64,000 nt of DNA from Bacteroidales bacterium (GCA_017551515.1 JAFZLK010000047.1:85290-149289), one strand, 5' to 3'; counted from the stretch's first letter, positions 18,496-28,694 are shown. Notes: generated from the sequence alone by a model not told the origin. Made by a program: numbers and translations.

Positions 18496-19215
18496 TTATC
18501 TTCTCAACAAACGAGTGTTTATATAGTCAACAAACGAATCTCTGTACGAGCGTCCGATAGGAACCTGATTTCCCTTTATGTTGATATATGCACCGTCGAT
18601 GTCATCAATGTGGTTTACATTAACAATATAAGACTTGCTTACCCTGAAGAAAATGTTTTCTGGCAACTTGTTGAAGATGGTCTTCACATTCATTGCAGTC
18701 ATGTACTTTCCGTGTGTAGCGTGGATAATGACATAGTCCTTCAAACCTTCGATGAAAAGCAGATCGTCGAAATTAACCTTAACATATTTTCTGTCTGATT
18801 TGATGAAGATAAACTTGTCTTCGTAAGCATCGAAAATACATGGTGAAGCCGACATCTTCATAATTTCGTCAGCCTTAGCAACCGATCTTACAAAACGTTC
18901 AAACTTGATAGGTTTTACAAGATAGTCAACAACATCAAGTTCGTAAGCCTCAACAGCATACTGTGGATATGCGGTGGTTAGGATTACCATTGGCGGATTG
19001 TCGAGGTTCTTGAGGAAGTCGATACCGTTTGTCCCTGGCATTTCAACATCCAAAAACATCAAGTCAACCTTGTTCTTCAATAAAAACTTGCTTGCTTCTG
19101 CAGCACTCGCGAATTCGCCAACCAATTCAAGGTTGTCCAATTCTTCGATGTTCATCCTCATGCCTTCGCGTGCCAGAGGTTCATCATCTACAATAATACA
19201 TTTAATCATTTTCAA
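18496..19215 (-). CDS. LytTR-family response regulator
   Basis: Residues 1-120 are a receiver domain with the acidic pair in VDDEPLAREG and the phospho-acceptor aspartate 56 (LMFLDVEMPG); the conserved Lys is in YLVKPI. Residues about 135-239 form a LytTR DNA-binding domain (DRKYVKVNFDDLLFIEGLKDYVIIH, FFRVSKSYIVNVNHI). LytTR regulators in this phylum control cell-surface or polysaccharide genes. The start overlaps the end of the upstream sensor kinase gene by 14 bases, so both are co-translated from one mRNA and form a cognate pair. Targets are unknown. Confidence 0.93.
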   Translation of the reverse strand: MKMIKCIIVDDEPLAREGMRMNIEELDNLELVGEFASAAEASKFLLKNKVDLMFLDVEMPGTNGIDFLKNLDNPPMVILTTAYPQYAVEAYELDVVDYLVKPIKFERFVRSVAKADEIMKMSASPCIFDAYEDKFIFIKSDRKYVKVNFDDLLFIEGLKDYVIIHATHGKYMTAMNVKTIFNKLPENIFFRVSKSYIVNVNHIDDIDGAYINIKGNQVPIGRSYRDSFVDYINTRLLRR

Positions 19216-20224
19216 TCAATATTTTTAGTTCGACATTATAATACTTGTCATTTTGTTCAAAATCAAGTGTGTATTTACCTAAATACAAAAGGTCTAACCT
19301 CTTCTTCGTGTTCTCGATGCCAATTCCGCTAGCCTTAGCTTTTTCTTTGTCAGCATCAGATATGACGTCACACTTAGTATTTTGTGCGACAAAAGTAACA
19401 TAACTTTTATCAACTCCCACAAAAATCTTTATAAATTTTTCACCAAGCGAGTTTTCACTAACAAATTTGAAGGAATTTTCGAGAAATGAAATGAACAGGA
19501 ACGGATAAATCATTACACCGTCCATATTTCCGCCCTTTTGATAGTCAATGACGACATCTGTCTTGCGAATCTTCTGTAACTCAATGTAATTCTCAATGTG
19601 CTTAAGGTCAGATTTCAGCAAAACCTTCTTGTCAACGCTTTCGTAAAGCTGATACCTAAGCAGATCCGACAACTGCATCACCATTTCAGAGGAAGCGACT
19701 GCCTTCTCTTTTCTTGATTGTATATATATGACATTCAGCGTATTGAAAAGAAAATGAGGATTCAACTGCAAATTAAGGTAATAAAGTTCCAGACGGTGCT
19801 TCTCCTCCTCCATTCTCTTGACTTCCTCGATGCGCTTTTTCTCGTTTATCACCCAGAACGGATTCCCAATCATGACAGCCAAATAGACAGACGACAGTTC
19901 AATTGTAACGATGTAAAACAAGTTTATGCTCCCAGCAAGCCAGCCTATTAGCAGCATGTTGACAATAATTATGGTGACTTCGAAGCATACGAAATGCCAA
20001 ATCTTGCATTTAGGCGACTTGACTATCTTTTTGACAACTTCACATGCAAATATTACCACTAATGCTTCCAACAGGACTAACTTCCACGCAAAATTCCAGT
20101 ACAAACTATCTGCGATTAAAATATTCAGCACAATAGCAGCATAATACAACAAAGTATAATTCACGATGTTGATGATTTTCCCCTTTTCGAGGACGCCATT
20201 TTTCTTTTGCTTTTCCTGTTCCAT
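19202..20224 (-). CDS. LytS-like sensor histidine kinase
   Basis: The 340-residue protein has four predicted membrane helices (about 18-120) without a large periplasmic sensor. A cytoplasmic His_kinase domain follows, with the acceptor in NPHFLFNTLN (histidine 157), and a HATPase region with SFLENSFKF and SGIGIENTKKRLDLLY. It should phosphorylate the LytTR regulator encoded immediately downstream (14-base overlap). The signal is unknown. The family is a common Bacteroidota LytS/YehU-type kinase. Confidence 0.92.
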   Translation of the reverse strand: MEQEKQKKNGVLEKGKIINIVNYTLLYYAAIVLNILIADSLYWNFAWKLVLLEALVVIFACEVVKKIVKSPKCKIWHFVCFEVTIIIVNMLLIGWLAGSINLFYIVTIELSSVYLAVMIGNPFWVINEKKRIEEVKRMEEEKHRLELYYLNLQLNPHFLFNTLNVIYIQSRKEKAVASSEMVMQLSDLLRYQLYESVDKKVLLKSDLKHIENYIELQKIRKTDVVIDYQKGGNMDGVMIYPFLFISFLENSFKFVSENSLGEKFIKIFVGVDKSYVTFVAQNTKCDVISDADKEKAKASGIGIENTKKRLDLLYLGKYTLDFEQNDKYYNVELKILIEND

Positions 20225-20381
20225 TTTCTAATGGTCAAATACTTTGGCTAGCATAAGTTTTGCACTCGCAAAGATACAACATTTTTTATAAAGTGGCATC
20301 CCAAATACCTGTATGCAGTCGGAACAATATTGTATTGGGCGTGATATTATACGAATGTGCATTATTCCATTGACTGAAATG

Positions 20382-22040
20382 CTAAAAATAGCTTTTATAT
20401 CCGAAATGTATTTTTGAGTTATTGAAACTAAACGGATTTTCGTTTTGTTTGCCGATGGCATATACAAGCGAAAATATTCCCGCCTGCGTGCTGAGGTCGA
20501 TGCCGACACCTATGCCCAACGCATAGTTGCTTGATGTCTCCGCCGTAAACATCTTGCCGAAATACATAGCATCTGTCAGAACATACACTGCCGAATTGCG
20601 CTCGAACAAATATCGCAACTCAATGGTTCCCAATGTATAGTAAGTCGCAGGCAGCGACAGCTCATCAAATCCGCGGATGCTGTTCATGCCGCCAACCCAA
20701 AGCAATTCGTTATCGAAAATTGTTTTGCTGTAAATGAATTTAGTGCTGTTTCGCAATTTTATGGTAAAGCCTTGCACAATACCTATATATCCGCTGATGT
20801 CATAGAAAAGGTTGGCATGGAAAAGAGAATTTTTCGTTTCGGTTTCGTTTTTGCGACCTGCATCGGCTGTCACAGCAAAGACAAGTCCTTTGTATGGATT
20901 GCGCAAATTATCAACACTGCAGTAGTCGATGCCGAAACCGAAAAGGTTGGTCTTAAACTTCGTAAAGTTTCCCGAAGCGCTGTCGTTGTTACCAATCGGA
21001 AACGATGCCGTGTTACGATAGTATATGTAAAATCCTCTGCTTATTTGGTTGCCAACCATGACCTTGCCGTAAAAGTCTGTTTTTAGATACGATGAATCTT
21101 TCTTTTCCAAAGAAAAGTCGGCACCAAGTCCAACTGGCGACTTGAATAAATAAGGAAATGCTCCGCCGATATTTAGCGTTTGGTTCTGAGTTTCATATTT
21201 TTTCCAATTGAACTTGAAGTTTTCACCATGATGAAACGCGTTGACAAGCGAAAGGTCAATGTCACCAGTAATCAGCAGCTTGCCTGTAGTCTGGCTTTTC
21301 GGCATAATGCCAAGTACACCGCTGAACGAACTTGCTTTCTTGCTCTTAAGAAACAGAAGAACATCAGATTTTGTGTCGGAAAATGCCAGCTGATAGGTTT
21401 GTTCCTGCTCTAAGAACGGAATGTTATTGATTCTACTGTCAATTCTGTCAATCTTTTCGATTGTCAGCACGGTATTGTGGCGCAGTTCGAGTGTACGTTC
21501 CATGTAGCTATGGCTAATCTTTGCATTGCCGTTGATTATCAGACTGTCAACTTTTACGAGCAGACCTTTGTCAACTTTCACTTTTGCAGAAAAACTGATT
21601 TCATCAAAACTTATGCTGTCGATATTTGCTGTTGCGAAAAGATAGCCTTTATCGGTATAATATTCCACAACTTGTTCACATAACTGTGGATAGAAAAGCG
21701 GATTGCTTTTTTTTCGACGACTTACCCTAAACGGCACTTCCGACACATCAAGCGACACATTTTGCAAAGGTTTGCCTAGAGTTGCGTATGCATCTACCCT
21801 GTCATCTCTGTAATTTATGCTGTCGAATCCTGCATATACATACTTCTTTCGCTGCATCTTGTCAATATAGCTTTTAAGGTAGGAATCGACAGAAAGGCTG
21901 TCGCTGCATTTTTTCATACAATCAAAATGATAACTGTCAGTTTCGTTGTCGCGCACATAGATGCCAACGTGCTGGGCATACGCATTTGAACATAGCAACA
22001 TTGCGAGACATAAAATAATATTGCACAGCGACCTATACAT
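20382..22040 (-). CDS. BamA/TamA-superfamily outer membrane protein with POTRA domain
   Basis: I use the ATG at 22040; a GTG at 22061 would lie in a hairpin. The N-terminus is a signal peptide ending SNAYAQ. A POTRA domain is visible (VDSLIINGNAKISHSYMERT, then IDRIDSRINNIPFLE), then a beta-barrel with alternating aromatic strands and the Omp85 loop-6 motif GGMNSIRGFDE, ending in phenylalanine. At 552 residues it is shorter than BamA and has only one or two POTRA domains, so it is more likely a TamA-like or lipoprotein/surface transport member than the essential BamA itself. The substrate is not known. Confidence 0.87.
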   Translation of the reverse strand: MYRSLCNIILCLAMLLCSNAYAQHVGIYVRDNETDSYHFDCMKKCSDSLSVDSYLKSYIDKMQRKKYVYAGFDSINYRDDRVDAYATLGKPLQNVSLDVSEVPFRVSRRKKSNPLFYPQLCEQVVEYYTDKGYLFATANIDSISFDEISFSAKVKVDKGLLVKVDSLIINGNAKISHSYMERTLELRHNTVLTIEKIDRIDSRINNIPFLEQEQTYQLAFSDTKSDVLLFLKSKKASSFSGVLGIMPKSQTTGKLLITGDIDLSLVNAFHHGENFKFNWKKYETQNQTLNIGGAFPYLFKSPVGLGADFSLEKKDSSYLKTDFYGKVMVGNQISRGFYIYYRNTASFPIGNNDSASGNFTKFKTNLFGFGIDYCSVDNLRNPYKGLVFAVTADAGRKNETETKNSLFHANLFYDISGYIGIVQGFTIKLRNSTKFIYSKTIFDNELLWVGGMNSIRGFDELSLPATYYTLGTIELRYLFERNSAVYVLTDAMYFGKMFTAETSSNYALGIGVGIDLSTQAGIFSLVYAIGKQNENPFSFNNSKIHFGYKSYF

Positions 22041-22053
22041 GTCAATAAAACGC

Positions 22054-22077
22054 AAAGACACGAAAAATCGTGTCTTT
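22054..22077 (-). terminator. perfect hairpin between the DUF4831 gene and the BamA-like gene
   Basis: A 10-base perfect stem (AAAGACACGA and TCGTGTCTTT) with a loop of four A (plus strand) lies 32 bases after the DUF4831 stop and 14 bases before the BamA-like ATG. On the minus strand a modest T-rich tract follows. It could be a terminator or a translation-control hairpin in a read-through mRNA. Confidence 0.5.
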
Positions 22078-22108
22078 ATGCATTAAAAATATTTGACAAA
22101 AATAAGCA

Positions 22109-23275
22109 TTATTTTGTGTAGATGCCTTTTATCGAGCCATATTTATCGTCAAATGCTACCTTCAGATTCTTGTTCTTGAATATTTCGGCAGGCAAATGTC
22201 CGAGATAACCGCACTGAGGTATTACAACTACACTTTTATAATATGTAAAATCATCAAAATCAACAGATAATGATACATCTGACGGTATTCTGTAGAACAG
22301 ACCCATTTCCTTTTCCTTCTTTTTAAGATCGTATTGCCGTCCATAGAAATTGCCGATTTCCTTTGTCGCCTGCAAATTCTTGAGAACAAGATAAACTGGC
22401 TCTGAATTCTCCGCGCGTTTTTCTACAACTTCATCATCGTCAGTAATATAGCAAATAGGAATCTTTTCCTCGGCAAGGTCCGGCTGTGGCGTGTAATAGA
22501 ATACATATTCCCTTGTTTCCCTTTCAATTTTACCGACAAACAGTTCAAGATAACGTTTTTCCATTTGTTTCAGTTCGTTGACCATAATTTCGATGTCTGT
22601 TGGCGGAGTGTCGGTGTCAAATTGAGCAGTAAGCACTTTGAAAAGACGTTTTCTTATTTTTATGATATAGTTCGCAGCTTCCTCTGCTTTCATCTCTTCG
22701 TCTTTGCTGATGATTACTTTATTATATATAGGTATCTTCTGAAAAACGGAATCCACTTCAACGACCTTGTAGGTAGTATCGGTGTTTTTTGTGAAGTTTT
22801 GTTTTACACCATAGTCTGTAAACAAAGGTGTTGCAATATCGGATGTCTTTGAAAAATGGCATTCGCTAGTTTGGAAATCTTCCGATTGTTCTCCGCAGTT
22901 GTAGCCGGTAACAATGCCCCTGCTATTGTAGTTAAGATTTGCTTCGTGGTCGCACACAACCATAAAGCAAGCGTTTGGGTCAGGCTGTGCAATTTGCCTT
23001 ATGTCAACGTTTTCTATCTTTACATCAGATATGTTTTTTGTTGCTGTATTCTTTATGCAAAGGTACTTTTCTGCATATTTGGAATAAGGCCCCGGAACCA
23101 TGGTTTCTTTCGTCACGGTGATTTTTATTTCCAGTGTTGTCTGCGGAAGATAATACAGGAATGCATTTTTCTTTATGGTTACTTCTGAATTGGAAAGCGG
23201 GAAAACCTTAATTTGTGCAAACGAACAAAGCGCTGACAATAAAAATATTGCAATTGTTATACTGTATCTTTTCAT
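22109..23275 (-). CDS. DUF4831 family secreted protein
   Basis: The ATG at 23275 starts a good signal peptide (MKRYSITIAIFLLSALCSFAQ); the longer frame from 23308 would put an unlikely 11 residues in front. The mature protein carries the DUF4831 signature: YYLPQTTLEIKITV, then PGPYSKYAEKYL, and later FYYTPQPD and LGHLPAE. The family is restricted to Bacteroidota, is exported, and has no known function. The following BamA-like gene is 68 bases downstream across a hairpin. Confidence 0.85.
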   Translation of the reverse strand: MKRYSITIAIFLLSALCSFAQIKVFPLSNSEVTIKKNAFLYYLPQTTLEIKITVTKETMVPGPYSKYAEKYLCIKNTATKNISDVKIENVDIRQIAQPDPNACFMVVCDHEANLNYNSRGIVTGYNCGEQSEDFQTSECHFSKTSDIATPLFTDYGVKQNFTKNTDTTYKVVEVDSVFQKIPIYNKVIISKDEEMKAEEAANYIIKIRKRLFKVLTAQFDTDTPPTDIEIMVNELKQMEKRYLELFVGKIERETREYVFYYTPQPDLAEEKIPICYITDDDEVVEKRAENSEPVYLVLKNLQATKEIGNFYGRQYDLKKKEKEMGLFYRIPSDVSLSVDFDDFTYYKSVVVIPQCGYLGHLPAEIFKNKNLKVAFDDKYGSIKGIYTK

Positions 23276-23673
23276 AAGAACATTTACCTTTTGAAAATTA
23301 TGATGCAAATTTAGGCAAAATTACGGAAACGACAAAAAGGATTATGACTGCGGCGTTTAACTTCGTTGAGGGCTTCGCCGTTCTACGCTTCGCTGTTTCT
23401 AGGTTTCTATGGGCTACGCCCGTTTCTATAAAAAAGGAATGTCATGCTGGACTGCTCCCTGAGCATGCCGAAGGGCAGCATCTGATTCCGTTTTTTTGTT
23501 TCTAGGTTTAACTTCGTTGAGGGCTACTTGTGCTGCGATGTACTGAGCAATAGTCGAAGTGAGCACAGTCGAAGTACGCTATTTCTTTGGGCTTCGCCCG
23601 TTTCTAATTGTTTCTAAGTTTATTGGCTAACGCCGTTTCAATGTTTCACGTATCTAAGTTGTTCGTTTTTGTT
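23276..23673. repeat. intergenic repeat cluster (GTTTCTA / TTCGTTGAGGGC / GGGC..GCCC)
   Basis: No gene. Two copies of TTTAACTTCGTTGAGGGC occur (about 23356 and 23508), together with GGGCTACGCCC, GGGCTTCGCCC and repeated GTTTCTAGGTTTCTA-like motifs. Also present are a CTGAGCATGCCGAAGGGCAG stretch (about 23461) and a GTCGAAGTGAGCACAGTCG stretch (about 23556), the latter an imperfect direct repeat. It is a mosaic of several dispersed repeat families between two unrelated genes. Confidence 0.6.
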
Positions 23674-25173
23674 TCAATCATCCATTGTCAAATCTTTGGT
23701 AACCAAAGGCAATTTGCAAATAATATCTGTCGCAATGGTTGAAATCATACCGAAATCAGAACTAGCAAGTTTGCCAGCCTCACCATGCATCCACACACCA
23801 GCAATAGCAGCATTATCAAGAGTATATCCTTGTGCCAGCATGGAGGTTATTACACCAGTCAGAACATCTCCGCTTCCGCCAGTGGCAATGCCCGGATTCA
23901 TACCTATATAAAATAAAATATGTCCATCGGAAAGTGAAATCGCCGTAACGCCACCTTTTAGCACAATCACACTGTTATGTTTGACTGAGAAAGCGGACAT
24001 GTATTTCAACCTTTCTACCGATGAGCTAAATGTTCCAAAAAGCCGCTCAAATTCCTTTGGGTGCGGTGTGAGTATGCAATTGTGAACCATGTTGAGCCTA
24101 GACTTGTCTTTTGCTATTATATTCAACGCATCGGCATCTAAAACGCATGGCTTTCCGCAGTCAAATGCTTTGTTCACAAGATTTTTGGAGGAATCCCCCA
24201 CTCCAATTCCAGGACCAACGCCAAAGGCGGTAAAATTGTTTGCTTTTCCATCCCAATTCTCCAAAAACATTGCTTCTGGCACCGAAATCTGCATTATTTC
24301 GAGAATGTCATCTGGTGACGAAACGCTAAGCAATCCTACACCACTGCGCAGACAGGCCCTAGATGCCATTATTGCAGCACCAGCCTTTCCTCGACTGCCA
24401 GCAATCAACAATGCATGTCCGAATGTACCTTTATGGTCGAATGGATGTCTGACTTTCAGCAGGTTGACGATGTCGCTTTTTTCAATTATGTCAAAATCGG
24501 ACGGCATTGTTTCTTTGGATTCTGCATCGTGACCAATATCAACGAGATGCAGTTTGCCATAATACCTGTAATTCTCAGCGAACATAGCCGACAATGGCAG
24601 ATTCCCGATTGCAAAAGTTTGGCTAGCCTCGACTATCGCCCCGTCGTTTGCCAAATTATCTTCTCCGAAAAGTCCCGAAGGAATGTCAATCGACCACACT
24701 TTTGCCTTCGACTTGTTCACAATGCCAATGATTTCTGCGTATTTGCCAGACACGCTTCTGCTTAGCCCAGTTCCGAATATTGCATCAACGACAATTGTAT
24801 CATTCGAAATTGAAAGTTTTTCAAAATTCACCTTGCTCAGCATTGTCACACATTCCGAATCCATTTCGCAAATATTGTATAGATTCTTGCTGCACTCATC
24901 GCTTATCTTTTCCGAAAAATCACAGAACCAAACACTTACATTGGCATTTTCTTTTTTTAACATTCTTGCCAAGCCAAGTCCGTCACCACCATTGTTGCCC
25001 GTTCCTGCCACTACCAAAAAGTTTTTTTCAGAGACATCAGGCACAATGGATTTCATTTCACCGAACAATGCCAGCACTGCTCGTTCCATTAGCTCATACG
25101 ATGATATTCCCTGCGCTTTCATTGTCATCATGTCAAGATTGCGCGTCTGTTGCGATGTTAGAATCTTTTTCAT
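23674..25173 (-). CDS. nnrD: bifunctional NAD(P)H-hydrate epimerase / ADP-dependent dehydratase
   Basis: This enzyme repairs damaged NAD(P)H (NADHX/NADPHX). The N-terminal epimerase domain (about 1-205) has SSYELMERA and GTGNNGGDGLGLAR; the C-terminal kinase-like dehydratase domain (about 225-499) has GHALLIAGSRGKAGAA, LTPHPKEF and the catalytic NPGIATGGSGDVLTGVI. The ATG at 25173 gives the family's normal N-terminus (MKKILTSQQT); seven extra codons upstream are unlikely to be used. It is cytoplasmic and stands alone. Together with nadD and nadE it is the third NAD-related gene in the window, though they are not linked in an operon. Confidence 0.94.
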   Translation of the reverse strand: MKKILTSQQTRNLDMMTMKAQGISSYELMERAVLALFGEMKSIVPDVSEKNFLVVAGTGNNGGDGLGLARMLKKENANVSVWFCDFSEKISDECSKNLYNICEMDSECVTMLSKVNFEKLSISNDTIVVDAIFGTGLSRSVSGKYAEIIGIVNKSKAKVWSIDIPSGLFGEDNLANDGAIVEASQTFAIGNLPLSAMFAENYRYYGKLHLVDIGHDAESKETMPSDFDIIEKSDIVNLLKVRHPFDHKGTFGHALLIAGSRGKAGAAIMASRACLRSGVGLLSVSSPDDILEIMQISVPEAMFLENWDGKANNFTAFGVGPGIGVGDSSKNLVNKAFDCGKPCVLDADALNIIAKDKSRLNMVHNCILTPHPKEFERLFGTFSSSVERLKYMSAFSVKHNSVIVLKGGVTAISLSDGHILFYIGMNPGIATGGSGDVLTGVITSMLAQGYTLDNAAIAGVWMHGEAGKLASSDFGMISTIATDIICKLPLVTKDLTMDD

Positions 25174-25445
25174 ATGGGTAGAATTTTGTCGCAAAAATAG
25201 TCATGGCAGCTAAATTTTCCACGTCACAAACTATTTGCTGTTAATAACTTTGAGGTTTCTAAATTTGCAAATACTTTAATCTAATACACGTAATTTATTA
25301 TTACTTATAAAAATATTACCCCAAAATCATATTTGCAAGAAATTGTTTACGGCTTGTTTTTGTTAAAAAAATAGCCTTATGAAAACAATATATTCATTGT
25401 GTTTTGATTATGTTTGCAGGATTATAATCTAAAAAAAATTGTACA

Positions 25446-28400
25446 ATGAGAAAATTTATCTTTAGTATCGCAGCATTGATTATTTCATTTGCTGCATTTG
25501 CGCAGACAGAAGGCGCAGATTGTGCAAATCCGAGCACAATCGAAAATCTTCCCTATTCCGCTGAGAACCAAACGACAATGGGAACTTGTCCTTACACATT
25601 CCCCAACAACACTATTATGCGTAGCGGATGCCATGTTTACAAGTACATTCCGAATGAGGATCAAATGGTAAACATTAATATTTCTGGCATCAGTCGAGCA
25701 TACGATCCCGAAGCCACAACAGCTACTGTTTCAAATGTTGGCATTTTCCTATACAATGGATGCCCGGATGATGAGAATGCACAACTGATTGGAGTGCCTT
25801 TTGTGTCAAATTCTATGTTACAGACATCAGGCTCAATAACAAACGCAAGCCTTACGGCAACAACTGAATACTACATTATAGTTGCTACGGATTCTCTCAT
25901 AACTGAAGGTTATTCTATTCCGTTTGTTGGAGAAATAGGCGGTGCTGCAAGCTACACCACAGCAACATTCAGTCTTTCTATTGAAACCGTTGTAGCAAAC
26001 GATGTTGCAATTCGTTCAGTAACAGCATCGGCAGCAGGATGTGCTGAAGCCACAAGTGTTTCATACACAATTGCTAATGCTGGAGAGCTTGCTGCTGACT
26101 CAGCTGCAGTAACTGTAATATGCAAAGTGAACGGCGATGATGTTGCATGGGACACTCTTCCTGCACTTGCATCTGGCGCAACATTGCAAAAAACTTTCGA
26201 GGGCATTGCTTTGATTGAAGGCGAAAACACCATCCAAATCGTTGCAAGTCTTGAAGGTGACGAAAATATGGAAAACAACACCGGCAACACAACCGTATAC
26301 AGGAATAATATAATTTCGGATTTTCCATTCTCTGAGAATTTCGAGGCAGAACCTTACAATTGGAATCCAAGTGCAGCAAACGCATGGATAATTGCAGAAG
26401 AAGAAGGTGGCAACCACTATTATAAGACCGACACTGCTGTCAGCAAGAATTCATACATTTCAAGTCCTTGCCTTAATTTTGCAGAACTTGAAGCTCCGGA
26501 ATTGCATTTCGATGTTATTGCCGACTATCCATCAGTAAATATAGGTGGTTTAGGCGGTTTTGGCGGCATGATGGGTCTTGGAGACATTATGACTACAGTC
26601 CATGGTTGCGTATTGGTAAACATTGGAAACAGCGAAAGCTGGGACACAGTTGCAAAAATCGATGCCAGCAACACATGGGTAAACAAAAACATCAGTCTTG
26701 ATACATGTGCAGGACATACTGGTGTGCAAATAAGAATATGCTACAATTCCGGAATTAGTGGCAATATAGGAGGCTTCATTAATTTAGGCGAAATGATTTC
26801 TGGTGGAGCTGGTGTATCAATCGACAACATAGTAATAAAGGAGGCTCCAGCAAAAGACTTGGGCGTTATCGCTATAACTGGTCCTGCATCAGGCTGCGGA
26901 CTTTCTGACAATGGTCATGTTGCAATAACAATCAAGAACTATGGTCGTAGAGCTCAGTCAAACTATACTGTTAAATACTCACTCGATGGCGGAGAAAACT
27001 GGACAGAAGAAACTGTAACCACAGAAATAGCAGCTAATTCAACTGCAAGCTACACATTCACCGCAGCAATGAATTTGTCATCTGTTGGCAGATACGACAT
27101 TTTGGCTAAGACCGCACTCGATGGCGACGAAGATCCAACCAACGATGAAGCTGAAGGTTTTGTCGTTTCACAAGGTCTATACAACGAAGCAGTTGCTATA
27201 TTTGACGACGAAGAATTCATAAACGACTGGTATGCAAACGGAACTTATTCTTCATGGGCATTCGGAAAGACTGCTGTTGCACAAAACGACAGCATCTGGA
27301 CTTGGGCAACCAATCCTAACGGACCTGTTAACCCGGGTGAAGAATCATACCTCTACACTCCTTGCTACAACCTTACTGGTATGACCAATCCTATTGTCAA
27401 GATAAGCCTTAAATATAATCTCGGAATGGATATGGGTGACACTGAAGATCCTGGCATGGGTGGACTTGACCCAACAAGCATGATGGGTATCTTTGGAGGC
27501 TCTCTTAACCTGCAATATACAATCAACGGTGGCTCATCGTGGATTGTTGTAACGGCTGGTGAACTTAACGAAGGCTGGTACACCTCTAATATGATGACCG
27601 AAGACATGAGCGATCCGGGATGGTCAGGCAACACAAACGGTTTCGTAAGTGTAAAAACAAGCCTCACATTCCCAAGTGCAGCTAATCTTTCAAGCGTAAA
27701 GTTCAGATTCGCATTCAAGACTACCAGTATGAATCTTGGTGACGATGAAAGTGGAATGGGCGGATTGTTTGGCGACATATTCGGTAACATGACGGGAACA
27801 GGTTCAATACAAGGCGTTGCTATAAACAATTTCGTAATATATGAATGTAGCACTCCTATCCCATCTGCATCGTTTACTTACTCAAACGAAATTTGCTCTG
27901 GTCTCGTAGAATTCACCAACACTTCACAAAATGCTGATACTTACGGATGGAACTTTGGCGATGGCGCCGGAATCGACCTTGGAGAACTTACTGGTGAGGA
28001 AGGTTTTGATTTGAGCCAACTTTTCGGTGACGGTTCAACAACTTCTCAAGAAGAAAATCCGACAATGACTTATACAGCAAGCGGTGATTATATTGTAACA
28101 TTGACAGCTACCAACGAATGTGGCACAAGCGTACATCAGGATACTGTAACAATAGACTTGACATCAACACCAACTGCAGCATTCTCATACACAAACGAAG
28201 AATGCACCGGACATGTAGTATTTACCAACAACTCGCAAAATGCAGATTCGTTTACATGGAACTTCGGTGACAGCACCCCAACATCTTCAGAAACATCACC
28301 AAGTGTTACTTACTCTGCTTCTGGAGAATACACTGTTAGTTTGACCGCTACAAACGCATGTGGAACAAACGAATACCATGAAACAATAGAAATCGACCTA

Positions 28401-28640
28401 TGCACCGACATCATTGAATTTGAAGACGGTATCAGCATCTATCCTAACCCGGCAAGCAGCAGCATCACAATCGTTAACGCAAAAAACGCCAATGTTGAAA
28501 TAATGAATGCTCTCGGTCAGGTTGTTTATGCTAGCGAAAACATTTCAAACGCACACTCAATCGACATCAGCAACCTTACAAATGGAACATACTTCGTTAA
28601 GATTAACGACTCTGTTTCAAAGGTAAGTGTTGTAAGGTAA
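25446..28640 (+). CDS. T9SS-exported multidomain protein with two PKD domains
   Basis: Signal peptide to about residue 19 (ending AFAQ). Residues about 20-185 are a beta-sandwich resembling the bacterial pre-peptidase C-terminal type; about 187-285 and 478-575 are CARDB-like units (NDVAIRSVTASAAGC, KDLGVIAITGPASGC). Two segments with ENF/DDEEFINDW and SYISSPCLNF/SYLYTPCYNL look like MAM/cleaved-adhesin-type jelly rolls. Two PKD domains follow (NTSQNADTYGWNFGDG, NNSQNADSFTWNFGD). The T9SS sorting domain (ISIYPNPASS, GTYFVKINDS) ends the protein. It has no catalytic motif; an adhesive or structural surface role is likely. A TATGTTTG box at 25409-25416 may be the promoter. Confidence 0.9.
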   Translation: MRKFIFSIAALIISFAAFAQTEGADCANPSTIENLPYSAENQTTMGTCPYTFPNNTIMRSGCHVYKYIPNEDQMVNINISGISRAYDPEATTATVSNVGIFLYNGCPDDENAQLIGVPFVSNSMLQTSGSITNASLTATTEYYIIVATDSLITEGYSIPFVGEIGGAASYTTATFSLSIETVVANDVAIRSVTASAAGCAEATSVSYTIANAGELAADSAAVTVICKVNGDDVAWDTLPALASGATLQKTFEGIALIEGENTIQIVASLEGDENMENNTGNTTVYRNNIISDFPFSENFEAEPYNWNPSAANAWIIAEEEGGNHYYKTDTAVSKNSYISSPCLNFAELEAPELHFDVIADYPSVNIGGLGGFGGMMGLGDIMTTVHGCVLVNIGNSESWDTVAKIDASNTWVNKNISLDTCAGHTGVQIRICYNSGISGNIGGFINLGEMISGGAGVSIDNIVIKEAPAKDLGVIAITGPASGCGLSDNGHVAITIKNYGRRAQSNYTVKYSLDGGENWTEETVTTEIAANSTASYTFTAAMNLSSVGRYDILAKTALDGDEDPTNDEAEGFVVSQGLYNEAVAIFDDEEFINDWYANGTYSSWAFGKTAVAQNDSIWTWATNPNGPVNPGEESYLYTPCYNLTGMTNPIVKISLKYNLGMDMGDTEDPGMGGLDPTSMMGIFGGSLNLQYTINGGSSWIVVTAGELNEGWYTSNMMTEDMSDPGWSGNTNGFVSVKTSLTFPSAANLSSVKFRFAFKTTSMNLGDDESGMGGLFGDIFGNMTGTGSIQGVAINNFVIYECSTPIPSASFTYSNEICSGLVEFTNTSQNADTYGWNFGDGAGIDLGELTGEEGFDLSQLFGDGSTTSQEENPTMTYTASGDYIVTLTATNECGTSVHQDTVTIDLTSTPTAAFSYTNEECTGHVVFTNNSQNADSFTWNFGDSTPTSSETSPSVTYSASGEYTVSLTATNACGTNEYHETIEIDLCTDIIEFEDGISIYPNPASSSITIVNAKNANVEIMNALGQVVYASENISNAHSIDISNLTNGTYFVKINDSVSKVSVVR

Positions 28641-28661
28641 TTATCACTCATTGTCATAAGG

Positions 28662-28694
28662 AATCTGCCTCAATTTTTGGGGCAGATTTTTTTT
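28662..28694 (+). terminator. terminator after the PKD-domain T9SS gene
   Basis: AATCTGCC and GGCAGATT form an 8-base stem around an 11-base loop and are followed by a run of T, 21 bases after the stop codon. Confidence 0.85.

Noticed and set aside
23398..23640. Possible small RNA gene in the 23.5 kb gap
   Set aside because: Stem-forming motifs are explained by dispersed repeats; no promoter plus terminator pair was found.
27365..27853. Minus-strand frame of 162 codons in the PKD-domain gene
   Set aside because: Antisense to well-supported coding repeats; composition rich in proline and serine as expected for a shadow frame.
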